From Bacillota bacterium (GTDB lineage Bacteria > Bacillota > Dethiobacteria > DTU022 > UBA8154), in the NCBI GenBank assembly GCA_012798895.1, contig JAAZMI010000098.1, positions 1 through 32,094 on the forward strand: a stretch of 32,094 bases of DNA, in the 5' to 3' direction. Each line of letters starts with the position of its first letter. Position 1 is the first letter of the stretch. The notes under the pieces are model-generated. The model did not search any database, was not told the origin of the DNA, and was given only the letters and a program-made list of their open reading frames with translations. Both the position numbers and the translations under genes were made by a program. This document shows positions 17,976 to 26,413 of the stretch, piece after piece.

Positions 17976-18495
17976 TTTGTTCCTGGGCGATATTTTCCAC
18001 TAGAACCTTTACCTCTGCTACGTTTGACCCGCTGATCTCTTGGACATATTCACGGACTTTGCCTTGCAGCTCGTCGACCAGGGCCGGTATGGGTACATCG
18101 GGTATGGCCTTGATACGCAGATATATAATGAGACCCTGTTCCGTAAAATTGAGGCGGGTGCTAACCTCGCGGATTCCTTTAACCTTGCGGGAAGCAGTTA
18201 AAACCATGTTTTCGATAGCCTGGAAGGAGATACGCACCTCCCCGATCTCCGTAAAACTGAGGATGGTATTACCTTCTTTCTTTTTGCTGTCCTGCACGGA
18301 GAAAAACAAAAAGATGACTCCGAGCACAAAAAGTAGTGCTCCGAGAAGGGTATAGCTCAGATCACCGGCAAGTCGGCCGGCAAAAAGAAGCATCCTAGCG
18401 GTAAAGGTCCCCAGGGTGAGTAGGATAAGTAAGATGCCGCTCAAAAGACCACAGATCCCCAGACCGGCTAAAACAATGCGCTTCCCCGTTCCCAT
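17956..18495 (-). CDS. amaP: Alkaline shock response membrane anchor protein AmaP
   Basis: Two N-terminal TM segments followed by an Asp23-like domain; adjacent to asp23. Confidence 0.85.
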   Translation of the reverse strand: MGTGKRIVLAGLGICGLLSGILLILLTLGTFTARMLLFAGRLAGDLSYTLLGALLFVLGVIFLFFSVQDSKKKEGNTILSFTEIGEVRISFQAIENMVLTASRKVKGIREVSTRLNFTEQGLIIYLRIKAIPDVPIPALVDELQGKVREYVQEISGSNVAEVKVLVENIAQEQIEKKVR

Positions 18496-18570
18496 AGTTT
18501 TGCCCCCCTTTTTAAGCCAGTAGAGCTAATCCCCTGCGTTGTTCTGACAGAAGGCTAGCCCCGCCCGCAG

Positions 18571-18957
18571 TTACTTTTTTTCGTTCTCCTCTGCTTGCTG
18601 TTGCGGAAAATTAACCCCCTGAACGTGTACATTTACCTTAACCACTTTCAAACCGGTCATATTTTCCACTGCTTTTTTAACATTTTCCTGGACTTGCCAG
18701 GCCACATCTGGAATCCGCGAGCCGTAGCGAACAATCATAAATAGATCGACCGCGGCTTCCTCCTCGCCGACCTCCACTTTTACACCCTTGGATAGATTTT
18801 TACGGCCCAATGCTTCTGCAATGCCACCGGCAATACCGCCGCTCATGCTGGCTACACCATCGATCTCCGTAGCAGCCAAACCAGAAATAATAGAGACAAC
18901 TTCATCTGCAATACGAATTGTGCCCAATTCTGAAGGAAGGTTACGTGTTTCGCCCAC
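18571..18957 (-). CDS. Asp23/Gls24 family envelope stress response protein
   Basis: GTIRIADEVVSIISGLAATEIDGVASMSGGIAGGIAEALGRKNLSKGVKVEVGEEEAAVDLFMIVRYG. GTG start. Confidence 0.93.
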   Translation of the reverse strand: MGETRNLPSELGTIRIADEVVSIISGLAATEIDGVASMSGGIAGGIAEALGRKNLSKGVKVEVGEEEAAVDLFMIVRYGSRIPDVAWQVQENVKKAVENMTGLKVVKVNVHVQGVNFPQQQAEENEKK

Positions 18958-19027
18958 TATTTTCTCCTCCTTTTAAATGGATAATCCCAAACAGCATACT
19001 CTAAAAAATAACGCCAAACGCGTGCTT

Positions 19028-19056
19028 ATTATACCGAATATACCACAACTTTACAA
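19028..19056 (-). promoter_or_regulatory. Sigma-A promoter for asp23-amaP-DUF2273-nusB
   Basis: Minus strand TTGTAA (19056-19051), 17 nt, TATAAT (19033-19028), ~70 nt upstream of asp23. Confidence 0.7.
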
Positions 19057-19076
19057 ACAAATTTAATAATTATTTC

Positions 19077-19622
19077 TTAACTATGTTGAATTACGTGTAC
19101 CTCCTCTCTGGCCACCTCCAGTTTGGCGGCAACCATCTCTGCTACTCTTAAATAATCCTCTGCAGACATTTTTTCTGCCTCGATCATAATTGTAATGCCT
19201 CCACGGTTGGAAAACAAAAGGGCATCTGTGTATCCCTGTGCTTTAAGCATATTTTCTACGATCAGCTCTTTTTCCATTAGATCCACCAGTTGCAAAAGCT
19301 GTTGTTCCGCTTCTTGCCTTGCCTCCGATCCAACCCGGGGGTTATTGATCATTTCATTAAGCAGCTCTGTTTCCTGTCCCCGCACCCGATCCCTTTCCAG
19401 GCGATACTCCACAAAAAATGCTCCGGCATCATCAAGCTTCCACTGCGCCGGATCATCAGAAAGTTCCCCGGATATCAAGGGCTGAAACATCTCTTCGTCA
19501 GGCGTTATCTCAATCCTGCTCATCTCTTTCTCCACACCGTTTAAAAATAGATAGGCTATCGCCACGACAGACAACAAACTGATAATCCAGATCATTCTTT
19601 TATTCATTACCCTTTGGTTCAC
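19077..19622 (-). CDS. spoIIIAH: Stage III sporulation protein AH (SpoIIIAH)
   Basis: Single N-terminal TM, YRLERDRVRGQETELLNEMINNPRVGSEARQEAEQQLLQL...; last gene of the spoIIIA operon. Confidence 0.93.
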   Translation of the reverse strand: MNQRVMNKRMIWIISLLSVVAIAYLFLNGVEKEMSRIEITPDEEMFQPLISGELSDDPAQWKLDDAGAFFVEYRLERDRVRGQETELLNEMINNPRVGSEARQEAEQQLLQLVDLMEKELIVENMLKAQGYTDALLFSNRGGITIMIEAEKMSAEDYLRVAEMVAAKLEVAREEVHVIQHS

Positions 19623-19678
19623 CCCTTAAATTTTATAACTTAAATTAGATAACCGCTCTCCTGCAATCTGATCCATGT

Positions 19679-20314
19679 TTAGCTCTTTGGATTTCCACCA
19701 CGAGGCAGAACAGCGATGCGGTGCGCGGGCAGATCCAGGGCGCTCTGTATAGCGCGTACTATTTTTAAACGAAGGCCGCTATTTTCTGCCCCGCGCGCAA
19801 CCACCAATACCCCTGTAATCCGGGGCATGCTTTCGCTTAACAGCAGGGGCTTCTCCCCGCCTCCCGCCTCCCGTAGCAGAACATAACCCTCTTTGCAGTT
19901 TTTCTCGAGGATCTCCCGCTGACCCCCTTCCCGATCGCTTTCCACCGTTTGTTTGCTGCTTTCTTCATGGGTGAGACCAAAAGTTGATTCCTTGGTGCCG
20001 GCAAAATTAATGAAGACCTCCACCTGACTAATTCCATCTATATGCTCCAAAACCAGCTGCAATGATCGGCTTAATTCTTTTTCGTATGTATTAACGGCTA
20101 CAACTGGTTCCCTTTTATTTTCCCCAGTTTTCTGCTGTTCAACGGTAGGTATTTTTTTTAACGGTTTGATAAAAGAGCCAACCAGCATCAATATTATTCC
20201 CAGAAGAAGCAAAGCTAATAGAAGGTAGTTTTTCCTCTTACCGGTCGGGTTTTTGTTCTGTAAGAAAGTTTGAAGTAAAGCGTACCATGTTTTTTCTTGT
20301 TTTTGATCAGACAT
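19679..20314 (-). CDS. spoIIIAG: Stage III sporulation protein AG
   Basis: YEKELSRSLQLVLEHIDGISQVEVFINF, ITGVLVVARGAENSGLRLKIVRAIQSALDLPAHRIAVLP. ORF track start is 20329; ATG at 20314 follows GAGAGGTGG. Confidence 0.93.
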   Translation of the reverse strand: MSDQKQEKTWYALLQTFLQNKNPTGKRKNYLLLALLLLGIILMLVGSFIKPLKKIPTVEQQKTGENKREPVVAVNTYEKELSRSLQLVLEHIDGISQVEVFINFAGTKESTFGLTHEESSKQTVESDREGGQREILEKNCKEGYVLLREAGGGEKPLLLSESMPRITGVLVVARGAENSGLRLKIVRAIQSALDLPAHRIAVLPRGGNPKS

Positions 20315-20325
20315 TTTTCCACCTC

Positions 20326-21024
20326 TCAAGGCAAAATTTCAACCTCTACATCCCCGGAAGAAAGCCGGAAATAAGTTGCTAAATATTCTGCAATCTCCAC
20401 TGCCTTGTCCCTGCCGGAAACACCGGGGGTTAAATCTCCTACCGGGCCAGGCCCTTCCTCCCTATCTTCCGTTTCTTCTTCCCCTGCAGAACCCCCCAGA
20501 CCCGGGGAATCAACTTTTACAGAAACCCTGATCTCCTGAGCAGGGTCTGAGGATTCCTTTTCCAGACCGGAAACGGGTTCTTGTGCCCGGGTTGCCACGT
20601 AGATACTCTTAAGCATCCCAAACTCTCTGTTGTCCGGATCATCCTCTGTCTCCACCTGAAGACGGAGCAGTTTTTGATCGAATTCCCGGGCCAGTTCGAT
20701 CTCTAATAGATCAAAAATCTGGTTTTGGTAATCCTCCAGGGCGCTCCTCATTTTTTCCCTGTAAAGCTCCTCTCCAAGACCAAGGATCGCTTCCAATTCG
20801 CCGGCATTTTCATTGTCTTGGTTTTCTACCGAAGACGGTATCTCCCAATATGGTGCAATGCGCATAATTTTTTGCAGCGGTGTAAGCAGTGTAAAGATCA
20901 GCAGGATTCCGATCAGCATCCGCAGGTAACTGCGAAAAACCCCCCGGGGCAAGATCATCTCCAAAAGGGCGCTAATGAAAATGAGAATGACGAGATAACG
21001 AATGAGGTTGCTGATGGTTTCCAA
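20326..21024 (-). CDS. spoIIIAF: Stage III sporulation protein AF
   Basis: ETISNLIRYLVILIFISALLEMILPRGVFRSYLRMLIGILLIFTLLTPL. TTG start with GGAAGG upstream preferred over the extended start at 21069, whose first codons lie in an inverted-repeat element. Confidence 0.85.
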   Translation of the reverse strand: METISNLIRYLVILIFISALLEMILPRGVFRSYLRMLIGILLIFTLLTPLQKIMRIAPYWEIPSSVENQDNENAGELEAILGLGEELYREKMRSALEDYQNQIFDLLEIELAREFDQKLLRLQVETEDDPDNREFGMLKSIYVATRAQEPVSGLEKESSDPAQEIRVSVKVDSPGLGGSAGEEETEDREEGPGPVGDLTPGVSGRDKAVEIAEYLATYFRLSSGDVEVEILP

Positions 21025-21044
21025 TGTGTTACCGCCTTCCGGAG

Positions 21045-21250
21045 TGGTGAAGGATGTAGTGAGCTCCAAGTTCAGCTCAGAGAGTTCTACGGCTCAGCTA
21101 CGGCCTACGATGGCCTACCCGACCAAGCGGCCATCCATGGCCGCACGGTCGGCCACAGGCGTCCTGTCGGCAGGGTCATCTTAAAGCCTTAAGCTTCGCC
21201 GGGAACTCTTCGCTTCGCTTCACAAGTCACTACACTACATCCTTTCACCA
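21045..21250. repeat. Inverted-repeat-bounded (MITE-like) element between spoIIIAE and spoIIIAF
   Basis: TGGTGAAGGATGTAGTG (21045-21061) and CACTACATCCTTTCACCA (21233-21250) are inverted repeats differing by one inserted base. The interior has a 13-bp hairpin, CCGACC-aa-GCGGCCA-TCCA-TGGCCGC-ac-GGTCGG (21119-21152), and ACAGG-cgt-CCTGT (21155-21167). Confidence 0.7.
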
Positions 21251-21479
21251 CCATAATCAAATATAAAAATTAAAAGACAAGTGATAAAAACCACCACAAT
21301 CCAAAGTCCACATGGATAACCATAGATATCCTGCCAACAGGGCCATCTTCAGCCTATGCTACGTCCCATAGGTCGCTGTGCTATAGCTCTCACCACCAAA
21401 ACTGAGCAGAAAGATTAAAAACAAGTGATTAAGAGATCTAAAATCCAAGGCTGCATGGTTGGTTGTCTTAGCCCCTGTT
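21240..21479. repeat. Two degenerate direct copies of an AT-rich unit in the spoIIIAE-AF gap
   Basis: CACCACCATAATCAAATATAAAAATTAAAAGACAAGTGAT...AATCCAAAGTCCACATGGAT (from ~21246) versus CACCACCAAAACTGAGCAGAAAGATTAAAAACAAGTGAT...AATCCAAGGCTGCATGGTT (from ~21391). Confidence 0.6.
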
Positions 21480-22694
21480 TCAACGCAGCATAACTGTGGC
21501 GTTGCTGGCACCGATGAGCATGGCGATTCCAATAAAAAAAACAAGGGCTACGGTGGCTACTGCAGCAAAAATGAGCGTCAGGCTTTCGCTCATGGTCTGC
21601 AGGGTCTCGCCCAACGTGGTCTCTCCCAAAGGTTGGATGATCGCCCCGCAAAATTTATAGACAGCAACCAACGCCAGAATTTTAAGCAAAGGAAAGATGA
21701 CCATCAGGGCTAAAATGATCAGCCCGGCGATGGTTGCGCCATTTTTGATTAAGAGGGAATAGCTGACTACGGTCTCTACCGTATCGGTTAGGATGCCCCC
21801 CACCACCGGGATTATGGCACCCGTTAAAAATTTGGCTGTCCGCAAGGCTATGGCATCGCCAATTCCCCCGGCCACCCCCTGAATAGTCATTAATCCGATA
21901 AAAAGGGTTAACAGAAGCCCCAGTCCAAAGATGCTGCAATCCCGAAAAAAGTCGGCGAGACGATTGATCTTGAAGTGTGATGAAAGATGGTTTGCCAGAT
22001 ACAGAATGGTCGAGCAAAAAATCAAAGGAAAGATTACGTTGCTGACTAGAGATGCAATAAAATGAACAGCAAAAATAATAAAGGGATGGAAAAGAGTAAC
22101 CAGGGTAATATGGCCCAGTGAAGCCAGCAGGGTAAATAAAACAGGCAGAAGGGCCAGCATAAAATCCACCATGCTTCCCACCGTGCTTCTTCCCGTCTCC
22201 ACAACGAGGGTAAAACTTTTTAAAGCCAACCCCAGCAATACAAAGAAAGCAACGGCTTCTGTCAACCGGGCCACCTCTTCCTGGCTAAAAGCCCCCTGCA
22301 GGCTTTTCAATAGGGCAGCGGCTACTGCCAGAAAGAGAAGTTGCCCCAACAGCCCCAGATTATCGACCACCTCGGCCAAAAGGTAGCGCCCCAGTCCCCT
22401 GCAAAACTCCTTATAGGGGATAGTCCCGCTCCCCTCTCCTTCCCAGATCTCCCCAATCTGCCAAGCGGGCAAAAATTCATCCATCTCCTCTTGCAATTCA
22501 GACCAGTATTTTTCCACTCCCTCCCATTCCTGTGGCATCGAAATATTTTCGCTTTCGCCTTCGTTTCCGCCGGTGGCGCAGGGGATACCCAATCTTTTTT
22601 CCCGGGCCTGTATCTCCCCGGGGTATGTCCAAATAAAAAGCGCAATGCATAAAATCAGGAATACTCGTTTCAGGGGATGCCTCGAAAAAGTCAT
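21480..22694 (-). CDS. spoIIIAE: Stage III sporulation protein AE
   Basis: 404 aa polytopic membrane protein with SpoIIIAE features (VGSMVDFMLALLPVLFTLLASLG, TGAIIPVVGGILTDTVETV). Confidence 0.95.
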   Translation of the reverse strand: MTFSRHPLKRVFLILCIALFIWTYPGEIQAREKRLGIPCATGGNEGESENISMPQEWEGVEKYWSELQEEMDEFLPAWQIGEIWEGEGSGTIPYKEFCRGLGRYLLAEVVDNLGLLGQLLFLAVAAALLKSLQGAFSQEEVARLTEAVAFFVLLGLALKSFTLVVETGRSTVGSMVDFMLALLPVLFTLLASLGHITLVTLFHPFIIFAVHFIASLVSNVIFPLIFCSTILYLANHLSSHFKINRLADFFRDCSIFGLGLLLTLFIGLMTIQGVAGGIGDAIALRTAKFLTGAIIPVVGGILTDTVETVVSYSLLIKNGATIAGLIILALMVIFPLLKILALVAVYKFCGAIIQPLGETTLGETLQTMSESLTLIFAAVATVALVFFIGIAMLIGASNATVMLR

Positions 22695-22722
22695 TTTGCC
22701 GTATGCTGCCTCCGCCTTAAAT

Positions 22723-23109
22723 TTAGGGTATAAAATTAATGATGCCCTCCAAAACCGCCACCAAAACCGGCACAGCCATAATTAAAATCAGTATTTTCCC
22801 CGCAAATTCGATCTTCACGGCAATGCTTCCTTCCCCCGCATCCCGGCAGACCTGTGCACCGAATTCCGCCAGATAAGCTATACCGATTACGCGTAGCAGG
22901 ATCCTTAAAAAAACGGTATCGATCTCGGCCTCCAACGCTAGATCGGTAATAATATCAACAACCATTGTCAGATAATTAAGCACGTAGATTACGATGATCA
23001 ACCCTACTCCAATAGATAGCAACCGGGCCAGATCGGGCCGGTTTTGACGAATAAAAAGGATCAGGATGGTGGCCACAACTCCAAAAGCCATTACCTGGGC
23101 AATCTCCAC
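22723..23109 (-). CDS. spoIIIAD: Stage III sporulation protein AD
   Basis: IRQNRPDLARLLSIGVGLIIVIYVL, IAYLAEFGAQVCRDAGEGSIAVKIEFAGKILIL. Confidence 0.95.
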   Translation of the reverse strand: MEIAQVMAFGVVATILILFIRQNRPDLARLLSIGVGLIIVIYVLNYLTMVVDIITDLALEAEIDTVFLRILLRVIGIAYLAEFGAQVCRDAGEGSIAVKIEFAGKILILIMAVPVLVAVLEGIINFIP

Positions 23110-23136
23110 TGCATAACACCACTTTTGCTTAATAAA

Positions 23137-23340
23137 CTATAAATTGAAAAGGTCACGGATGCTGTTGAAAAGTTCCCCCAGCAGTTGCAAAACCAGCAAT
23201 AGAACGATCACCACGCCTACCAGGGTCAACATCTGGGCCTGTTCTTCTTTGCCTGCCTCTTTTAAAACAATATTTAATACAGAGATAAAAATACCGATTC
23301 CGGCGATCTGAAAAAGGAGATCGACCCTTAAAATATGCAT
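23137..23340 (-). CDS. spoIIIAC: Stage III sporulation protein AC
   Basis: 67 aa; VDLLFQIAGIGIFISVLNIVLKEAGKEEQAQMLTLVGVVIVLLL. Confidence 0.96.
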   Translation of the reverse strand: MHILRVDLLFQIAGIGIFISVLNIVLKEAGKEEQAQMLTLVGVVIVLLLVLQLLGELFNSIRDLFNL

Positions 23341-23401
23341 CTTTAAACTCCTCTCCCCATATCCGGCCCCGTTAGTTTAAAACCTAAAACAGTACGATCT
23401 C

Positions 23402-23923
23402 TTATAATAGAAAAATAACGAGGGTTGTACCGCCAAGCAGCCCTAAATACTTCCACATTTTATCATTCTTTTGCAGTTCTTCCCGGGCCTCACGTAGGGC
23501 CTGTCTTAGTAATTCTTGGATCAGGGCCGTCTGCCGCAGCTGATCGTTTTTATCGCCTTTCCCCCAGGCCAGTCCCAATCTCTCCAATAATTTCATCTCA
23601 CGGGCTGAAAATGCCAGCGCTCCAGAGCTGTCTTCCCAGGCATTTTGCCAGCACCGGCGGGCACTTAATCCCCTGCTTTTCTGCATCTCTCTTGCTGCGC
23701 CCAAAAAGATGGCCCCTACCGGTTCCCTCAGCTTTGCCCCGATATTCATAAAAGCAAGGGGCAAAGGGGTTAAGCCATAATTTATCTCTGTATGGAACAT
23801 CTCCAACCCCAGCAAAAGTTCTTCCAACTGGCCGACGCGATTCCGGTAGAAAGATGATATACTGTTCCCGTAGAAATAAGTAGAAGCAATGATCAGTGCC
23901 GCCCCGAAATATTTAAGGAGCAT
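23402..23923 (-). CDS. spoIIIAB: Stage III sporulation protein AB
   Basis: MLLKYFGAALIIASTYFYGNSISSFYRNRVGQLEELLLGLEMFHTEINYGLTPLP. Start adjusted from 23983. Confidence 0.95.
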   Translation of the reverse strand: MLLKYFGAALIIASTYFYGNSISSFYRNRVGQLEELLLGLEMFHTEINYGLTPLPLAFMNIGAKLREPVGAIFLGAAREMQKSRGLSARRCWQNAWEDSSGALAFSAREMKLLERLGLAWGKGDKNDQLRQTALIQELLRQALREAREELQKNDKMWKYLGLLGGTTLVIFLL

Positions 23924-24947
23924 CTTTCTGCCCTCCCCCCCCATAACGGGCCGAATACAGAGGCAGCCCCTTTTCCCCCTCAACGATCATCTCCAGCGTT
24001 CCCGGTCCCCGTTTACTGCTTAAGAAGATCAAACGTTCAAAGATATTTTTCTCCAACAGCTCTCCCAAAACCGGGCGCCGGAGAATCTCTTCCAGGGTAG
24101 AACCATGCGCAGATGTAATTAGCGAGATACCGGCGGAGACAGCTTCGGCAATAGCCTGTACATCTTCAACCCTACCCAGCTCGTCAGTAACGATCACTTG
24201 CGGTGAAAGGGAGCGCAACATGAGCATGATGCCCTCTGCTTTGGGGCAGGCATCCAGCACATCCGTTCTCGTACCGATATCTAACTGGGGAATCCCCCGA
24301 AAACAGCCGGCAATCTCCGAACGCTCGTCGACGATGCCCACCTTTTTCCCGGCCTGCCCCAAAATTCCGTCGCCCTCACTAATCAGCCGGGCCAGATCCC
24401 GCAGCAACGTCGTCTTTCCGGCTTGTGGAGGAGAAACGATCAAAGTATGGTAGACGCGGCTGTTATCCCGGTCGAAAAGAAAACCCAACACTTTTTCCCC
24501 TGCCCCTTTAATCTGGCGTGCTACTCGAAAATTCAGTGAGCTGATATCCCGCAATACTTTCACCCTGCCTTTTTCCAGAACCGCTCTCCCGGCCAGTCCA
24601 ACCCGGTGCCCGCCGGGAAGGGTCAGAAAACCCTGTTTCAGCTCCTCTTCAAAAGCATAGAGGGAGTAATTGCTAATTAATTCCAAAGTCTTTTCCAGGT
24701 CTTCGCTTAATACCCGGTAGGCCCCTTTGGCCGTAAGAGTGGGGCCCCTTTCTCCCAGAAAGGATTCCCCGCCCTCCGCCCAACCGATAATCAGGGGGCG
24801 GGAATGCCTTAACCGTATCTCTTCTGTTTTGTTTAAAAGTTCTGGCGATAATTTTTCAATTATGGCCCGGATTCTCGGCGCTAAAAAGGGGCAGATCTGT
24901 TCTTTGATGCTGATATTAACTTTAACCATCCATAAAACACCTTCCAT
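23913..24947 (-). CDS. spoIIIAA: Stage III sporulation protein AA (ATPase)
   Basis: VSPPQAGKTTLLRDLARLIS Walker A, VGIVDERSEIAGC, VIVTDELGRVEDVQAI. Confidence 0.96.
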   Translation of the reverse strand: MEGVLWMVKVNISIKEQICPFLAPRIRAIIEKLSPELLNKTEEIRLRHSRPLIIGWAEGGESFLGERGPTLTAKGAYRVLSEDLEKTLELISNYSLYAFEEELKQGFLTLPGGHRVGLAGRAVLEKGRVKVLRDISSLNFRVARQIKGAGEKVLGFLFDRDNSRVYHTLIVSPPQAGKTTLLRDLARLISEGDGILGQAGKKVGIVDERSEIAGCFRGIPQLDIGTRTDVLDACPKAEGIMLMLRSLSPQVIVTDELGRVEDVQAIAEAVSAGISLITSAHGSTLEEILRRPVLGELLEKNIFERLIFLSSKRGPGTLEMIVEGEKGLPLYSARYGGGGQKDAP

Positions 24948-25078
24948 TTTATAACAGATTCTTTTTGAATGCTCAGGATTTCTCTACTTTCTTCCTGGCC
25001 TCTCCCCTTAGAAAATAGTATTGCAGAAGAGATCCTTTTATGATTAACGATCTTATTTTTTTAAAATATGCTTTCTAA

Positions 25079-25115
25079 CCAAAAAAACTCCCGGCTGGAA
25101 AAACCAGGAGTTTGG
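25079..25115 (-). terminator. Rho-independent terminator between the efp/CD1247-like unit and spoIIIA
   Basis: Minus strand AAACTC-CTGG-ttttt-CCAG-ccg-GGAGTTT followed by TTTTGG (7-T run). Confidence 0.8.
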
Positions 25116-25205
25116 TATTAAAAAACAACAAATTAGTCAAGATAATCAGACCGCTGCTGAGTTTCGTTTCAGGCGGGCGAACAAACAGAAGGCCGGGTTG
25201 TTCCC

Positions 25206-25748
25206 CTATTTTTCCGGCGTAACATCTTCCCCTCCTTCATCAACCATCTCTTCCAATCCTTCTTCCCATTCTTCATCGTTGATAAAAACCACTTTCCCAC
25301 AATTAGGGCAGAGAACCTCCAAGGTATCTTCATTTTCTAAAATATCATCATCTATGGGCACTTCATAGCGACACTCCGGGCATTCTACCGTGAAGCTAAC
25401 CTCATATTCATCACCGTCGGCAAATTCGTGCTCGTAATCGTCATCATCATCGTCATCGAAATCATCAAAATCGTCGTCATCATAGTCATAATCATCATCG
25501 AGGTCATCGTAATCATAGTCATCATCTTCATAGCAATCATCTTCCAAAGCAGTCAGATCTTCGTCCATGGTTTCCACATAGGAATAGAGTTCATCGCAAT
25601 CCTCCTCTAAATCCCTTATGGAATCGACCACCTCATCGAGAACCGCAATAATCTGATAAATTATCTTGCCTTCTTTTTTGTCTCCGTCCACCCCCAACCC
25701 ATCGACCAACCCTTTTAAATAACCCATCCTGGAACTGAGATCCTCCAT
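25206..25748 (-). CDS. CD1247 N-terminal-domain-like protein with Asp/Tyr-rich acidic linker and zinc-ribbon
   Basis: MEDLSSRMGYLKGLVDGLGVD N-terminus; DDDYDYDDLDDDYDYDDDDFDDFDDDDDDDYEHEF low-complexity region; CPECRYEVP...CPNCGKVVF zinc ribbon. Confidence 0.8.
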   Translation of the reverse strand: MEDLSSRMGYLKGLVDGLGVDGDKKEGKIIYQIIAVLDEVVDSIRDLEEDCDELYSYVETMDEDLTALEDDCYEDDDYDYDDLDDDYDYDDDDFDDFDDDDDDDYEHEFADGDEYEVSFTVECPECRYEVPIDDDILENEDTLEVLCPNCGKVVFINDEEWEEGLEEMVDEGGEDVTPEK

Positions 25749-25796
25749 TTTTAACCCTCCTTTAAATTTAAAATGAACCTATCCTGCTTCTACACG

Positions 25797-26354
25797 TTAG
25801 ACGCGTTCTATATATGTACCATTGCGCGTATCAATTTTTAGGATATCTCCTTCGTTAACAAATAAAGGAACCTGAACAACGAGGCCTGTCTCCAGTTTGG
25901 CCGGTTTGTTTCCGCCGGACGCGGTATCTCCCTTGAAGCCGGGTTCGGTCTCCGAAACCTTCAACTCTACAAAATGAGGCAATTCAACACCGATGATCTC
26001 CTCCTGGCAAATTAGCACCTGTAATCGTTCATTCTCCTTTAAAAATTTGATATTATCCTCCACTTGTGACAGACTTAGGGAAATCTGTTCATAGTTTTCC
26101 GTATCCATAAAAATATATTCTTCCCCGCTGCTGTACAAATATTCCATTTCCTTCCTTTCGATCAGCGCTCTGGGCACTTTTTCTCCCGCCCGGAATGTTT
26201 TTTCTACCACAGCCCCACTGCGTATGTTTTTCAGGCGGGAACGCACAAAAGCAGAACCCTTCCCCGGTTTCACATGCTGAAAATCCACCACAGTGTAGAT
26301 GTCCCCTTCAAATTCAATGGTTAATCCCGTATGAAAATCATTAGTAGAGATCAT
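25797..26354 (-). CDS. efp: Elongation factor P
   Basis: [43 protein letters not shown]..., C-terminal [17 protein letters not shown]. Confidence 0.97.
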   Translation of the reverse strand: MISTNDFHTGLTIEFEGDIYTVVDFQHVKPGKGSAFVRSRLKNIRSGAVVEKTFRAGEKVPRALIERKEMEYLYSSGEEYIFMDTENYEQISLSLSQVEDNIKFLKENERLQVLICQEEIIGVELPHFVELKVSETEPGFKGDTASGGNKPAKLETGLVVQVPLFVNEGDILKIDTRNGTYIERV

Positions 26355-26413
26355 CCCCGCATCACTCCTTCTTTATATTTTTTATCCGGTTGCTCTGTTT
26401 TATCTATAACCGG

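Noticed and set aside
25428-25610. Plus-strand ORF MLVIVIIIVIEIIKIVVIIVIIIIEV
   Set aside because: Antisense shadow of the GAT/GAC-rich Asp tract on the minus strand, not a real membrane protein.
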